64,000 nt of DNA from JAEUSE01 sp964648985 (GTDB taxonomy: Bacteria; Patescibacteriota; Doudnabacteria; UBA920): NCBI GenBank assembly GCA_964648985.1, contig CAZYMS010000001.1, positions 1 to 64,000 of the forward strand, written 5' to 3'. Shown one piece after another: positions 1 through 9,949 of this stretch. The translations under genes and the position numbers were made by a program. The notes beneath the pieces were generated by a model. It ran no database searches. It had not been told where the DNA came from and worked only from the letters and a program-made list of their open reading frames with translations. Position 1 is the first letter of the stretch. Every line of letters starts with the position of its first letter.

Positions 1-458
1 TAAAAGGCATGAAGCATTTTGCAAATAAACTTTGGAACATTGCCCGATTCATTATTACCAATATAGATAGGCCGGACGTAAAAGCAGAACGACTCTGGGG
101 ACGGCCAGAGCCAATAACCGATGCTGACCGTACTGTGCTAAATAAGCTTGATATATTAATAAACGAAGTAACGGAACACTTGGAAAACTTCCGCCTCCAC
201 GAGGCAGCGCAAGCAACATACCAATTCACTTGGTATGAACTAGCAGATGTATATATAGAGGCAAGCAAACCACAGTTATTAGAGGAAAAAACAAAAGAGT
301 CTACAGAGAAGATGTTATTTCACAATCTTATCACTGTATTAAAACTCCTCCATCCATTCATGCCATTTATAACCGAGCATATTACCAGCCTTCTGACCGA
401 ACGCGGCCTCCGTAAACACACCGAGCCTCTGTTCATCTCGAATTGGCCCCAAGCATAA
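1..458 (+). CDS. valS: Valyl-tRNA synthetase, C-terminal end (5' truncated by window)
   Basis: This is the last ~150 residues of a class I aminoacyl-tRNA synthetase that charges tRNA-Val. The reading frame is already open at base 3 and runs through the first ATG at position 9, so the gene starts before the window. The segment FANKLWNIARF is the hallmark of the start of the ValRS anticodon-binding helical domain. HPFMPFITEHI, with nearby tryptophans, closes that domain as in other ValRS. The long C-terminal coiled coil of many bacterial ValRS is absent, because the protein stops right after SNWPQA. IleRS and LeuRS share the fold, but the FANKLWN motif favours ValRS. Confidence 0.9.
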   Translation, partial: KGMKHFANKLWNIARFIITNIDRPDVKAERLWGRPEPITDADRTVLNKLDILINEVTEHLENFRLHEAAQATYQFTWYELADVYIEASKPQLLEEKTKESTEKMLFHNLITVLKLLHPFMPFITEHITSLLTERGLRKHTEPLFISNWPQA

Positions 459-507
459 GAAAAATAAGGTATAATGATTATGAAGAAAAAATAATTTCGA
501 CACACAA

Positions 508-1074
508 ATGAAAAAGTACGTATTACTCTGTGCAATTGCACTTATTGCACTGGGTTGTAGTAAGAAACCAGCAGCTACCACTCCTCCAACAGGGACAACA
601 GGGGCACAAAGAGCCCCACTCCCAGCACCCAAGCCAACAGCAGATTGGACATCATTTCAGAACAAAACGTATGGCTATAGTATCTCAATTCCTCCAGAAT
701 TCACCACATCAAAGATCAAAGGGGATGATGTTGTTATTATTCACCGCAAAGCCCAAAATGCTCAGCAGCTTGCAAGACATGGCAACATAACTATTTCGGC
801 GCTCAGTCAGTCAGCTCAGCCAAAAACAGCAGCTGACTTCTATAAAGCAGTTGACGCGAGCCTTGGCGCACAGCCTGGACAAACCGAATACAAGAAAGTT
901 ACCATAGGAACCTATCAAACGTACGGAACTGGCACCCCTAAAAAGACTAGTGGTACACCCAACATCCTGTATTTTGTATTCCGACCCAATAAAACAATTT
1001 TGAAATTCGAAATCACAATACAATCCCCCATTACTGACACGGTCCTGCAAAGCATTGCGGAGACGTTAAAATAA
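508..1074 (+). CDS. Putative lipoprotein with PsbP-like domain
   Basis: The 188-residue product starts with a lipoprotein signal peptide: charged MKK, a short hydrophobic stretch, and a lipobox ending at Cys17 (IALGC). It should be lipidated and exported to the outer face of the membrane. A Thr/Pro/Ala-rich linker (about residues 20-50) follows. The rest contains YGYSISIP and ends with a strand and helix, resembling the PsbP-like fold often seen in uncharacterised bacterial lipoproteins. A perfect TATAAT at 470-475 lies 32 nt before the ATG, so this mRNA would have a short leader of about 26 nt with no clear Shine-Dalgarno. A terminator follows directly. No specific function can be assigned. 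Confidence 0.75.
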   Translation: MKKYVLLCAIALIALGCSKKPAATTPPTGTTGAQRAPLPAPKPTADWTSFQNKTYGYSISIPPEFTTSKIKGDDVVIIHRKAQNAQQLARHGNITISALSQSAQPKTAADFYKAVDASLGAQPGQTEYKKVTIGTYQTYGTGTPKKTSGTPNILYFVFRPNKTILKFEITIQSPITDTVLQSIAETLK

Positions 1075-1088
1075 TTATTCTCAATACA

Positions 1089-1119
1089 AAAACCCATGCT
1101 ATTTCTAGCATGGGTTTTT
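1089..1119 (+). terminator. Rho-independent terminator after lipoprotein gene
   Basis: Ten-base stem (1091-1100 with 1107-1116), 6-nt loop, followed by a T tract. It begins 14 nt after the lipoprotein stop codon. Confidence 0.85.
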
Positions 1120-1152
1120 ATTTGCTAAACTATATACAAAGAATACGCTCAT

Positions 1153-3798
1153 ATGGAAACAAAAATTAAATGGTACGAAAAAAATACTAACGCTGTACTG
1201 GCATATTTAGAAGCCAGCTCTTCTGGCCTGTCCGCGCACGAAGCAATGCGGCGTATTGAGTATTTTGGCACAAACGAATTACCAAAACAAAAACCAGAAT
1301 CGTATGCTCTAATTTTTGCCCGCCAATTTGCGAGCCCCCTTATTTATCTTCTCCTCGGAGCCGCAGCCATTATTGCTGTTATGGGCGAGTATGTAGATGG
1401 GACCATTATTGCCATAGTGCTATTGCTCAACGCTATTATTGGTAGCATACAAGAAGGAAGGGCAGTTAAAACACTGAACAGCCTTACCAAACTTATCACC
1501 ACCAAAGCAACCGTACTTAGAGAAGGACAGGAAATAATAGTCCTTGATAAGGAACTAGTGCCGGGAGACATAATTATACTGCGAGAAGGAGAAAAAGTAC
1601 CGGCTGACTGCAGAATACTTGAGCAATCTTCGCTTAAAGTAAACGAATCCGCCATAACTGGCGAATCGGTTTCTGTAGAAAAAAATACTGAGGTTATTGC
1701 CGCAAAGGGAACAACACTACCCCTACCCGACCAACATAATATGCTTTTTTGCGGCACATTAGTCACCTCCGGAAACGCTAAAGCAGTAGTAGTAACAACA
1801 GGGGCACACACGGTAATGGGCAGGATATCGGGCAGCATACAACACATTCAGCGTGAGATACCCCTTCAGCGACAAATTCGCCACTTGGCCAATATACTTA
1901 TAGTAATGGTGCTGTTCTGCAGTATAGTTTTGTTTCTGGTAGGGCTTGTCCGAGGCATGGAAGTGCGAGAGATATTTGGCACTGTTGTATCCTTAGCTGT
2001 GTCCATTATCCCAGAAGGATTACCAATCGCCGTTACACTCATACTCGCTAGTGGTGTATGGCGCATGAGCAAACGTAATGCTCTCGTAAAAAAACTGCAG
2101 GCCATAGAGGCATTGGGCCAAGTTGATGTTATAGCCGTAGACAAAACTGGCACACTTACTCAAAACGAAATGACAGTTGTAGGAGTGTTTATAGACAAAG
2201 ACTCTTACAGCTTTAGCGGAAGTGGATACGAAGAGCCTGGAGAAGTATTCCTAAATGGTAGTCCCGTAACTCCAAGCGAACACCCCGCACTACTGATGGC
2301 GGGAAGAGTGTTTGCTCTATGCGGCGCGGCGCGCATTTCAAAGGAAGCAGATACCGGAGCCGTAGTAATTGCAGGCGACCCCACAGATGCAGCGCTCGTT
2401 ATTGCTGCTAAAAAGTTAGGATTCATACGGGACGAACTCATTGCAGAACACCCACTTATAGAAGAGTTACCCTTTGATTACCGGAGGAAGTTTCATGCTA
2501 CTGTCCACCAAATAGGAAAACAATATTTTCTTTCTGCGGTCGGTGCCACTGAAAGCATACTTGCGTTGTGCGATACCCCTAACAAAAAATCTATATTACT
2601 TAAAGCGAGTAGTCAGAGCAAGAAAGGATTGCGCGTTTTAGCTTATGCCTACGCCAATAAGGCGAAACCAACTGCGACTAATGACCTTCCCAAGCTTACA
2701 TTTGGCGGACTTATATGCATGGTCGACCCTCTTCAGGTGGAAGTGCCAAACGCAGTGGCAGCATTACAGGGAGCCGGCATACGAATAGCCATGCTCACGG
2801 GTGATAATGCAGTAACAGCAAAAGCAATTGCCGAAGCAGCGGGTATATATACCGAAGGAAGCAAGGTATTAACGAGTAGCGAACTCTATAAGCTTTCAAA
2901 AAGCGAACTCGCTTCACACTTGCATAACACATCTGTATTTGCCCGGGTAACCCCAGAGGACAAGCTACACCTCATAGAGAGCTATAGCAGAGCTCGTCTC
3001 ACCGCCGCCATGACTGGAGATGGTGTAAATGACGCCCCCGCGCTCATTGCGGCAGATATTGGTATGGCCATGGGCAGAAAAGGGACTGAAGTAGCAAAAG
3101 AAGCCGCAGACATAGTGCTGCTGGACGACAATTTTACCACAATTGTTGCCGCAGTTGAGGAAGGTCGTAGCATTTATCTCACCATAAAAAAGGTTCTTCT
3201 GTATCTTTTCTCTACTTCGATTGGAGAATTATTGGCCGTAAGCGTATCAGTATTCCTGGGCCTCCCCCTACCAGTCATAGCCGTACAGATTATTTGGCTT
3301 AATTTTGTAACAGATGGCTTCCTCACTGTTGCGCTAGGCATGGAATCTAAAGAGTCTGACCTACTGAGCAAACCATTTAAGAAACCAGGAAGATTTTTAC
3401 TTGCGCGCCACGATCTTGCGCGCATGATATTTATGGGTACGGTAATGGCGGTAGCAACGCTCTATGTATTTATTACAAGCCCCGCAGACTTATTGTATAG
3501 ACAAACCCTTGCACTTACCTTACTCGCCGTAATTCAATGGCTTAATGCTTGGAACTGTCGGAGTGAAAAAAGTATATTTGCAAGCAAGCCATGGAAGAAC
3601 CCCTGGCTCATACTTGCTACCACCACGGTTGCAGGCCTACAACTTCTTGCAGTATATTGGGAACCGTTCCAAAGAATACTTAAAACTACTGCACTTACAA
3701 CCCATGACTGGGGCACCGTGCTTTTGTTCAGCCTGTCCATAATTGTAGCCGACGAACTCTACAAGCTCATTCGCTGGCTATTTAAGAAACGATCCTAA
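1153..3798 (+). CDS. P-type cation-transporting ATPase, Ca2+-ATPase (PacL/SERCA) type
   Basis: This 881-residue integral membrane pump couples ATP hydrolysis to cation export. All P-type landmarks are present: an N-terminal cation_ATPase_N segment, the actuator motif TGES (~168), the phosphorylated aspartate in DKTGTLT (~330), MLTGDN, and the hinge TGDGVNDAP (~620). Transport-site residues match type II Ca2+ pumps: PEGLP in M4, the Glu of SIGEL in M5 and NFVTDG in M6. The M5 Asn of SERCA (before GE) is a Ser here. A Ca2+ substrate is therefore likely but not certain; Na+ or Mn2+ are alternatives. A TATATA at 1131-1136 could start a short-leader transcript. The stop codon is embedded in its own terminator. 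Confidence 0.92.
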   Translation: METKIKWYEKNTNAVLAYLEASSSGLSAHEAMRRIEYFGTNELPKQKPESYALIFARQFASPLIYLLLGAAAIIAVMGEYVDGTIIAIVLLLNAIIGSIQEGRAVKTLNSLTKLITTKATVLREGQEIIVLDKELVPGDIIILREGEKVPADCRILEQSSLKVNESAITGESVSVEKNTEVIAAKGTTLPLPDQHNMLFCGTLVTSGNAKAVVVTTGAHTVMGRISGSIQHIQREIPLQRQIRHLANILIVMVLFCSIVLFLVGLVRGMEVREIFGTVVSLAVSIIPEGLPIAVTLILASGVWRMSKRNALVKKLQAIEALGQVDVIAVDKTGTLTQNEMTVVGVFIDKDSYSFSGSGYEEPGEVFLNGSPVTPSEHPALLMAGRVFALCGAARISKEADTGAVVIAGDPTDAALVIAAKKLGFIRDELIAEHPLIEELPFDYRRKFHATVHQIGKQYFLSAVGATESILALCDTPNKKSILLKASSQSKKGLRVLAYAYANKAKPTATNDLPKLTFGGLICMVDPLQVEVPNAVAALQGAGIRIAMLTGDNAVTAKAIAEAAGIYTEGSKVLTSSELYKLSKSELASHLHNTSVFARVTPEDKLHLIESYSRARLTAAMTGDGVNDAPALIAADIGMAMGRKGTEVAKEAADIVLLDDNFTTIVAAVEEGRSIYLTIKKVLLYLFSTSIGELLAVSVSVFLGLPLPVIAVQIIWLNFVTDGFLTVALGMESKESDLLSKPFKKPGRFLLARHDLARMIFMGTVMAVATLYVFITSPADLLYRQTLALTLLAVIQWLNAWNCRSEKSIFASKPWKNPWLILATTTVAGLQLLAVYWEPFQRILKTTALTTHDWGTVLLFSLSIIVADELYKLIRWLFKKRS

Positions 3799-3812
3799 CG
3801 ATCGTTTTTTTG
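3787..3812 (+). terminator. Terminator overlapping the P-type ATPase stop codon
   Basis: Short stem (aacgat with atcgtt, 3788-3793 and 3801-3806) followed by seven T. The stop codon of the ATPase is in the loop. Confidence 0.65.
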
Positions 3813-3888
3813 TTCTTGTCCTTATTCGCGCGAATAGTGCCTCAAGGGTTTTGAATTCGCTACAAAGGTAATCCTTGCAGGGGTACGT

Positions 3889-3917
3889 TTGACAAAGAAG
3901 AGAGAAATAAGTAGAAT
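3889..3917 (+). promoter_or_regulatory. Sigma-70 promoter of the HelD-like gene
   Basis: Consensus TTGACA (3889-3894), 17-nt spacer, TAGAAT (3912-3917). The -10 ends 7 nt before the ATG at 3925, so transcription should start at or next to the start codon. The TTG of the -35 is in frame with the ATG and can be miscalled as a start codon. Confidence 0.85.
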
Positions 3918-3924
3918 CCTTTTT

Positions 3925-5733
3925 ATGCGCTACACACTACAAAAGGACGCGCTGCTGGAAGCTGCGCGGAGCCACCTGGCGGAAGTCAGGGAAATTTTAC
4001 AAAACAAGCTTGCGAAAGCTAAAGAAAATATTGGTGTATATAAGGAAAAGGTTAAAAAACTAAGTCCACCAGACCTTTACACCGCCCAGAGTCTTTTGAA
4101 AAAGAATGAACAGCTGGTAGAAGTGGCCAACGCACTCTATCCCTCACCATATTTTATAAAATGCACAGTTCAGTTCGACAGCCAAGAGAGTAGTCGGATT
4201 TTTTATTTCTCAAAATTTGCCTTAGCAGAAGAAAATATTTATTCGTGGACCAGCCCTGCTGCAGTCCTTCGGTTTCAAGAACCCGGAACATTTGCCTACG
4301 CCTCGCCCGACGGAACACAAAAAGGAACACTCCAAGAAAAAGAACAATACCTTATTACTGAGGGACACATTGTGTTCATGGCTGCTGAGAGCACCGAATA
4401 CGCACGGCAACTTATATATCAGGAACACTTCTCTAAACGCAAAACAGACTTTTTGTTACCAGAAATAGTGGAACAGATGGAAGCAGCGCAAGATAAAGCT
4501 ATCCGCACAGCCCCATCACGAAGCTTACTCATTGCCGGGCCCGCTGGATCTGGCAAAACCACTTTGGCACTACACCGCGTGGCCTACCTCCTCCAATCCC
4601 CAGACACTGCAGAGCGATTCACTGCGGAACGTACTTTAGTACTGGTAAATGACCACGGCACCCAGAAATACTTTGCAATGCTCTTACCTGAGCTCGGTAT
4701 TACTAACGTGGCCATAACAACTTTTGCCGACTTTGTATTAGAGAATATTGGACTACATGCATATACATACCAACCAATTGTAGGAGCTACGGAATACGAG
4801 CGCAACACATATGCGCACGAAAAAAATAGTGCTCTACAGGGTAGAGATGCAGTTACATACACCACAAACCCGTGGTCTGTACTCAAAACTACCTATGCAA
4901 ATATTTTTAATGGTGAATATAGCTACTTACTTCGCGAGCAAGAATCTAGAAAAGTGCTCGACCGGTTCGATGTAACGCTTTTATTTCGGGCCTATTTGAA
5001 TACTTTCGGCGGACTCACTAACTACGAGACTGAGTACACACAGCTCAAAGGCGGAAAGGTCAGGCGCACAAAAAAGGCAGTATCAAAACAATATTCTCTC
5101 GTAATTTTAGATGAAGTACAAAACTATCTACCCGAGCAACTCCGGCTCATAGCGCAGTGTATTTCATCTGATGGGTCCTGCGTATATGTAGGCGATTTAG
5201 CACAACAAACCAAACTGTTTACAATTCGGAACTGGGACCAAGTAGGGCAAGATTTTTCGGAAGAAAATACGGTCAGACTTCAAAAAGTATACCGTTCCAC
5301 TAAACAAATATTGGAATACATACAAAACCAAGGATTCTCTGTGTCAATTCCTGAGCAAAGCCGTGAAGGAAAAGCCGTGGAGACCTATCAGTATTCTTCG
5401 CGTGCCGATATGGACGCATTCATAGAAACTATCATAAACAGAAATGCAAATGTAACAATAGGTATATTAACTCTAGATCAAGAAACTGCACATGCGCACA
5501 GGGACAAGTACGCAAAGGCTGGCAATGTAAAAACGCTGAGCATTTCCGAAGCCCAAGGAGTAGAATTTGATGTCGTTATACTTTGCGATTTGAATAAGCT
5601 TGCTCAACAGCATGGTAAATACCCAGAAAACTTAGCATTACAAATTGCTGAAGTTAGTCGCGACTTACTCTATGTTGCCCTCACTCGGGCCATGAATGAA
5701 CTATATATAGTAAATGCAGCTCCGAATATATAA
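3925..5733 (+). CDS. HelD-like superfamily 1 helicase
   Basis: The 602-residue protein resembles HelD, the UvrD/Rep-like ATPase that frees stalled RNA polymerase. It has an N-terminal coiled coil (about residues 5-70), as in the HelD arm that enters the RNAP secondary channel. A small beta-rich segment follows, then Walker A GPAGSGKTT (~205), ILDEVQ as Walker B, and the C-terminal SF1 motif VALTRAMNELYI. I chose ATG 3925 over the TTG 12 codons upstream, because that TTG is part of a consensus -35 box and the -10 ends 7 nt before the ATG, implying a leaderless mRNA. It converges on rpoC, which fits an RNAP-related role but does not prove it. DNA helicase IV is the main alternative. Confidence 0.8.
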   Translation: MRYTLQKDALLEAARSHLAEVREILQNKLAKAKENIGVYKEKVKKLSPPDLYTAQSLLKKNEQLVEVANALYPSPYFIKCTVQFDSQESSRIFYFSKFALAEENIYSWTSPAAVLRFQEPGTFAYASPDGTQKGTLQEKEQYLITEGHIVFMAAESTEYARQLIYQEHFSKRKTDFLLPEIVEQMEAAQDKAIRTAPSRSLLIAGPAGSGKTTLALHRVAYLLQSPDTAERFTAERTLVLVNDHGTQKYFAMLLPELGITNVAITTFADFVLENIGLHAYTYQPIVGATEYERNTYAHEKNSALQGRDAVTYTTNPWSVLKTTYANIFNGEYSYLLREQESRKVLDRFDVTLLFRAYLNTFGGLTNYETEYTQLKGGKVRRTKKAVSKQYSLVILDEVQNYLPEQLRLIAQCISSDGSCVYVGDLAQQTKLFTIRNWDQVGQDFSEENTVRLQKVYRSTKQILEYIQNQGFSVSIPEQSREGKAVETYQYSSRADMDAFIETIINRNANVTIGILTLDQETAHAHRDKYAKAGNVKTLSISEAQGVEFDVVILCDLNKLAQQHGKYPENLALQIAEVSRDLLYVALTRAMNELYIVNAAPNI

Positions 5734-5786
5734 CGTCTGATTTCTTATTAAGGTAAGTATTAATTATATTTTTCATGAAACCCTCA

Positions 5787-5886
5787 GTCATTCCCGCGAA
5801 CGCGGGGTTTGGGTCGGCTTACCAGCTGACACGTACTAAATGCGCCGTGAGAACGGCACTGGATTCCCGCATACACGGGAATGACA
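5787..5886. repeat. Dispersed palindromic element with 10-bp terminal inverted repeats
   Basis: Begins GTCATTCCCG and ends CGGGAATGAC. Internal sub-palindromes of GC-rich sequence (5790-5807 and 5861-5885) flank a unique core. It lies between the convergent helD-like and rpoC genes. A diverged relative with the same end structure lies in frame inside polA (42761-42850). Confidence 0.75.
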
Positions 5887-5905
5887 ATACTTTTGGAAGG
5901 AACCT

Positions 5906-5926
5906 ATTAGATATTAGGAATTAGGC
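5906..5926. repeat. Three 7-bp repeats (ATTAGRN)
   Basis: ATTAGAT, ATTAGGA, ATTAGGC in tandem. The same unit recurs at 14664-14684. Confidence 0.6.
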
Positions 5927-5930
5927 AATA

Positions 5931-5957
5931 AAAAAGCCGCCTTTGTAGGCGGCTTTT
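5931..5957 (-). terminator. rpoC terminator, probably bidirectional
   Basis: Stem of eleven bases (aaaaagccgcc with ggcggcttttt) around a 6-nt loop, T-rich on both strands. It lies 10 nt past the rpoC stop and could also end helD-like transcripts. Confidence 0.9.
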
Positions 5958-5966
5958 TTGAAACTA

Positions 5967-8900
5967 CTATTCCATATCATCGGATGACGAATCGGACATA
6001 GGAGCAGGAGCTGAGGCAATACTTTCAGCCATCTCCATACCCGAAAAACTATCCATAGTCGGCTGGAACATTTCATCCGCTTCAGGAAGGGCTTTGTCTT
6101 TATTAAAGCCAGTACCAGCAGGAATGAGCTTACCAATGATTACATTTTCTTTCAGGCCACGGAGGTAATCTGTTTGCGCAGTCACCGCTGCGGAAATAAG
6201 TACGCGCGTAGTTTCCTGGAACGAAGCCGCAGCAAGCCACGAGTCAGTATTCAAAGAGGTCTTGGTAATACCCATGAGAAGCTGCTCGAATTTAGCCGGA
6301 CGCAGACCTTGTTCGCGAATTTGCGCATTTATTTCACGAAGCCTAGAGGAGTCAACTGTTTCGCCCACTAAGAGGCTGGTGTCTCCTGAGTCAGTAATGC
6401 GAACCTTGGAGAACATTTGGCGAACAATAATCTCGATGTGCTTTTCGTTAATAGATGCACCTTGAGAAGAATATACTTCTTGAGCACCCTTAACTATATA
6501 GTCTTGAGCGGCTTCAGTTCCACGGAGCTGCAATACCTGTTCTGGATTCAAGCTACCTTCCGTAAGCGCCTGACCTTTTACCACCAGGTCGCCGTCTTGC
6601 ACCTTCAGTCTAAACGCGGCAGGGAGTACATATTCTTTGAGCTGATCGCTTTCGTGTACCACGACAATTTTACCAGCTTCTACACGAGCAATACCAGTGT
6701 TGGTCGCTTTAACAGCGCCGCCACTCGCGTCCATATATAGCACCTCGCCATCACTCACCTTTTCACCATCACGTATGCTGGTGTGGACACCGTCCGGCAG
6801 TGCAAACGTATCTTTTGCTACATCGGCAGACTGAATACGAACCAAGTACTCTTTACTGCTCGTTTTTGTTATATACACCTGACCATCTATTTCAGCCATG
6901 GTTGCCTGGGCCTTTGGGTTGCGAGCTTCAAACAATTCTTCTACACGAGGCAAACCTTGGGTAATATCTTCAGCAGAGAAGGCACCACCACTGTGGAAGG
7001 TACGCATAGTCAGCTGGGTAGCAGGTTCACCGATACTTTGCGCAGCTACAATTCCTACTGCACTTCCAAGCTCAACCATACGGTTAAACCCTAAGTCAAA
7101 ACCGTAGCAAAGGCGACAAATGCCACGAGTAAGACGGCACTTCAGCACTGAGCGGCACTTTACTTCAAGAATATCTGTGTACTCTTCAGCAATTTTCTTT
7201 GCCATGAGCTCGTCTATTGGTTCGTTGCGCTTAAGCACAACTGCACCACCAGACAACACGTCCTCAGCTACAATCAAGCCGAAGAGACGCTTATCATATG
7301 AGCGATTTGTTGGTACGGATTCTGTGCGAGCAATAACAGAAAACTCGTCTGTACCACAATCTTCAGCGTTAATAACAATATCCTGCGCAACGTCAACAAG
7401 ACGGCGAGTAAGATACCCTGCATCAGCAGTTTTAAGCGCAGTATCAGACATACCTTTTCGGCTACCGTGAGTAGAGATAAAGTACTCCAAAACCTGGAGA
7501 CCCTCTTTAAACCCACCACGAACTGGAAGCTCAATAACAGCGCCAGATGGGTTTACCACAAGACCTTTCATACCTGCCATCTGAGTTAGCTGGGAAACAG
7601 AACCGCGACCACCAGACGAGAAAATATAATCTACTGAACTGTGTTCGCGTACAGTTTTAGCAACTTCTTTACCCACTGCTTCAGAAACACCAGCCCAAAT
7701 TTCAATAACACGGCCAGAACGCTCTTCATCGGTTAACAATCCTTCTCGGAATTGCTCGTACGCAGCTTCTACTTCTTTATCTGCAGCTTCGAGGAACGCT
7801 GACTTGGTTTCAGGAACACGCAAATCATCCATACCCCAGGATACGCCGGAGCGCTTCATGTAGGTAAAACCAGTACGTTTAATAGCGTCAATAAGCTCGG
7901 CAGTACGGTCAGCACCAAGCAAACGGTATGCCTCGCGAACTAGTGCCTGAAGTTTTTTCTTGTCAAAAGTTTCATTACGATAACCAAGCTCTGCCGGTAC
8001 AACTTTGTTGAATATAAGACGACCAACAGAAGTTTCAAGCATGGTGCCATCCTCGAGCTGCACCTTTACCGGAGCTTGAATGTGCACGAAGCTATTGTTA
8101 TAGGCAAGAACTGCTTCTTGTACAGAACTGAAAATTTTACCTTCACCCTTTGCACCAGGTCTTATCTTAGTAATGTAGTAGCACCCTACAACAACATCTT
8201 TATCGGGAGTCATAACTGGGTCGCCTGAAGCAGGCTTCAGCAAATTGTGGGCACTTACCATAATTTCGCGAGCCTCACGCTGTGCAGGCTCGGTCAATGG
8301 CACATGCACAGCCATTTGGTCACCATCAAAGTCAGCGTTAAATGCGGCACACACCATAGGGTGAAGCTGAATTGCTTTACCTTCAATAAGTACAGGTTGG
8401 AATGCCTGGAAACCAAGGCGGTGCAAGGTAGGAGCGCGGTTCAAAAGCACAAAGTGGTCTTTTGTGACCTCTTCCAAAATGTCATACACCTCAGTGCGAC
8501 CCTGTTCTATGAGACGGTTTGCACTACGTACGTTATGTGCATACTCACGAGCAATAAGCTTTGCAATAACAAATGGCTTAAAGAGTTCAAGGGCCATTTT
8601 CTTTGGCAAACCACATTGATGAAGTTTGAGTTCTGGACCCACCACAATAACCGAACGGCCAGAATAGTCTACACGCTTACCAAGCAAGTTCTGACGGAAG
8701 CGACCCTGTTTACCTTTGAGCATGTCTGCGAGCGAGCGAAGTTTTCGCTTCTGACCGGTTGAGGCAGTCACCTCTTTACCATGACGCACAGAGTTATCGA
8801 TAAGAGCATCTACTGCTTCCTGCAGCATACGCTTTTCATTGCGCGTAATAACTTCTGGAGATTTTATCTCTATGAGTTTTTTAAGACGATTATTTCGGTT

Positions 8901-9938
8901 AATAACGCGGCGGTATAAATCGTTCAAATCTGAAGCAGCAAAACGCCCCCCATCGAGCTGTACCATAGGGCGAAGGTCTGGAGGAATAACAGGAAGGTTG
9001 CCAATAAGCATCCACTCCGGTCTGAGACCGGCGGCAATAAATGATTTTGCAACTTTAAGCCGACGAAGTGCCTTCTTCGCTGCTTGTCCTTCTAGGTTTT
9101 TTAAAGAAGCCTCAAGATCGCTTGCGAGGGTTTCAAGGTTTACTTCTTCAAGCAATCCCTTAAGACTTTCTGCACCAATACCAGCAGTAAATACTGGGCC
9201 ATACTTCAATGACAAGTCGCGGTATTGCAATTCGGAAATAACCTGCATGCGGCGAATGCTTTTCAGCTCAGAGCGAGCCTGGTCACGAACCGACTCAAGG
9301 CTGGAAACCTCTTTTTGCCAGACATCTTTGAGGCGAGTAACTTCTGCGTCAATCTTAGCAGCGAGGACATCTACGTCTGTACCTTTACCATCCGCCTTCA
9401 TTTGAGCACGGCCTTTTTCTATAAGCTGTTGATAGCGAGTTTCAATCTCTTTCTTTTTAGCCTTAAACTCATGCTCTATCTGCTCCATCATGCCAGTACG
9501 AGCTTCGTCATCTACAGACGTAATAATATAGGCAGCAAAATAGACAACCTTTTCAAGTTCTTGCACACCAAGGTCAAGCATAAGACCAATGCGGCTTGGT
9601 ACACCGCGAAGGAACCAGATATGCGCCACTGGTACGGCCAATTTTATGTGGCCCATACGCTCGCGACGAACAGATGCCTTCGTAACTTCTACACCACACT
9701 TATCACAGACAATCCCCTTGTAGCGAATGCGTTTGTATTTACCGCAATAGCACTCCCAGTCTTTAATAGGACCGAAAATCTTTTCATCGAACAACCCTTC
9801 CTTTTCAGGACGTTGGGTGCGGTAATTAATTGTTTCCGGTTTTGTAACCTCGCCATGGGACCATGACAAGATAGTTTCCGGAGAGGCAAGCTTAATGCGA
9901 ACCCCCTTGAATTCTTCAGTTGCTGTTTGGGTAAACAT
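5967..9938 (-). CDS. rpoC: DNA-directed RNA polymerase subunit beta'
   Basis: This 1323-residue protein is the catalytic clamp subunit of RNA polymerase. The N-terminal zinc-binding domain shows CYCGKY followed by CDKCGVEV (~60-80). The active-site motif NADFDGDQMAV, with three Mg2+-binding Asp, is near residue 535. The second zinc site uses CGTDE, CRLTRGIC and LCYG (~890-970). AAQSIGEPATQLTMRTFH of the bridge/trigger-loop region is intact. There are no large lineage insertions; the C-terminus is an acidic Ser/Asp/Met-rich tail. It is co-directional with rpoB, 79 nt downstream of it, with a period-9 repeat element in the gap and no Shine-Dalgarno before the ATG. Confidence 0.98.
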   Translation of the reverse strand: MFTQTATEEFKGVRIKLASPETILSWSHGEVTKPETINYRTQRPEKEGLFDEKIFGPIKDWECYCGKYKRIRYKGIVCDKCGVEVTKASVRRERMGHIKLAVPVAHIWFLRGVPSRIGLMLDLGVQELEKVVYFAAYIITSVDDEARTGMMEQIEHEFKAKKKEIETRYQQLIEKGRAQMKADGKGTDVDVLAAKIDAEVTRLKDVWQKEVSSLESVRDQARSELKSIRRMQVISELQYRDLSLKYGPVFTAGIGAESLKGLLEEVNLETLASDLEASLKNLEGQAAKKALRRLKVAKSFIAAGLRPEWMLIGNLPVIPPDLRPMVQLDGGRFAASDLNDLYRRVINRNNRLKKLIEIKSPEVITRNEKRMLQEAVDALIDNSVRHGKEVTASTGQKRKLRSLADMLKGKQGRFRQNLLGKRVDYSGRSVIVVGPELKLHQCGLPKKMALELFKPFVIAKLIAREYAHNVRSANRLIEQGRTEVYDILEEVTKDHFVLLNRAPTLHRLGFQAFQPVLIEGKAIQLHPMVCAAFNADFDGDQMAVHVPLTEPAQREAREIMVSAHNLLKPASGDPVMTPDKDVVVGCYYITKIRPGAKGEGKIFSSVQEAVLAYNNSFVHIQAPVKVQLEDGTMLETSVGRLIFNKVVPAELGYRNETFDKKKLQALVREAYRLLGADRTAELIDAIKRTGFTYMKRSGVSWGMDDLRVPETKSAFLEAADKEVEAAYEQFREGLLTDEERSGRVIEIWAGVSEAVGKEVAKTVREHSSVDYIFSSGGRGSVSQLTQMAGMKGLVVNPSGAVIELPVRGGFKEGLQVLEYFISTHGSRKGMSDTALKTADAGYLTRRLVDVAQDIVINAEDCGTDEFSVIARTESVPTNRSYDKRLFGLIVAEDVLSGGAVVLKRNEPIDELMAKKIAEEYTDILEVKCRSVLKCRLTRGICRLCYGFDLGFNRMVELGSAVGIVAAQSIGEPATQLTMRTFHSGGAFSAEDITQGLPRVEELFEARNPKAQATMAEIDGQVYITKTSSKEYLVRIQSADVAKDTFALPDGVHTSIRDGEKVSDGEVLYMDASGGAVKATNTGIARVEAGKIVVVHESDQLKEYVLPAAFRLKVQDGDLVVKGQALTEGSLNPEQVLQLRGTEAAQDYIVKGAQEVYSSQGASINEKHIEIIVRQMFSKVRITDSGDTSLLVGETVDSSRLREINAQIREQGLRPAKFEQLLMGITKTSLNTDSWLAAASFQETTRVLISAAVTAQTDYLRGLKENVIIGKLIPAGTGFNKDKALPEADEMFQPTMDSFSGMEMAESIASAPAPMSDSSSDDME

Positions 9939-9949
9939 AGATTTAGTAA

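Noticed and set aside
5787..5886. Element as an insertion sequence
   Set aside because: Only 100 bp, no transposase; inverted ends fit a small palindromic element, and no clear target-site duplication is seen.
8247..8762. 171-codon plus-strand frame over rpoC
   Set aside because: Lies antisense to the most conserved part of beta'; composition and lack of signals mark it as a shadow.
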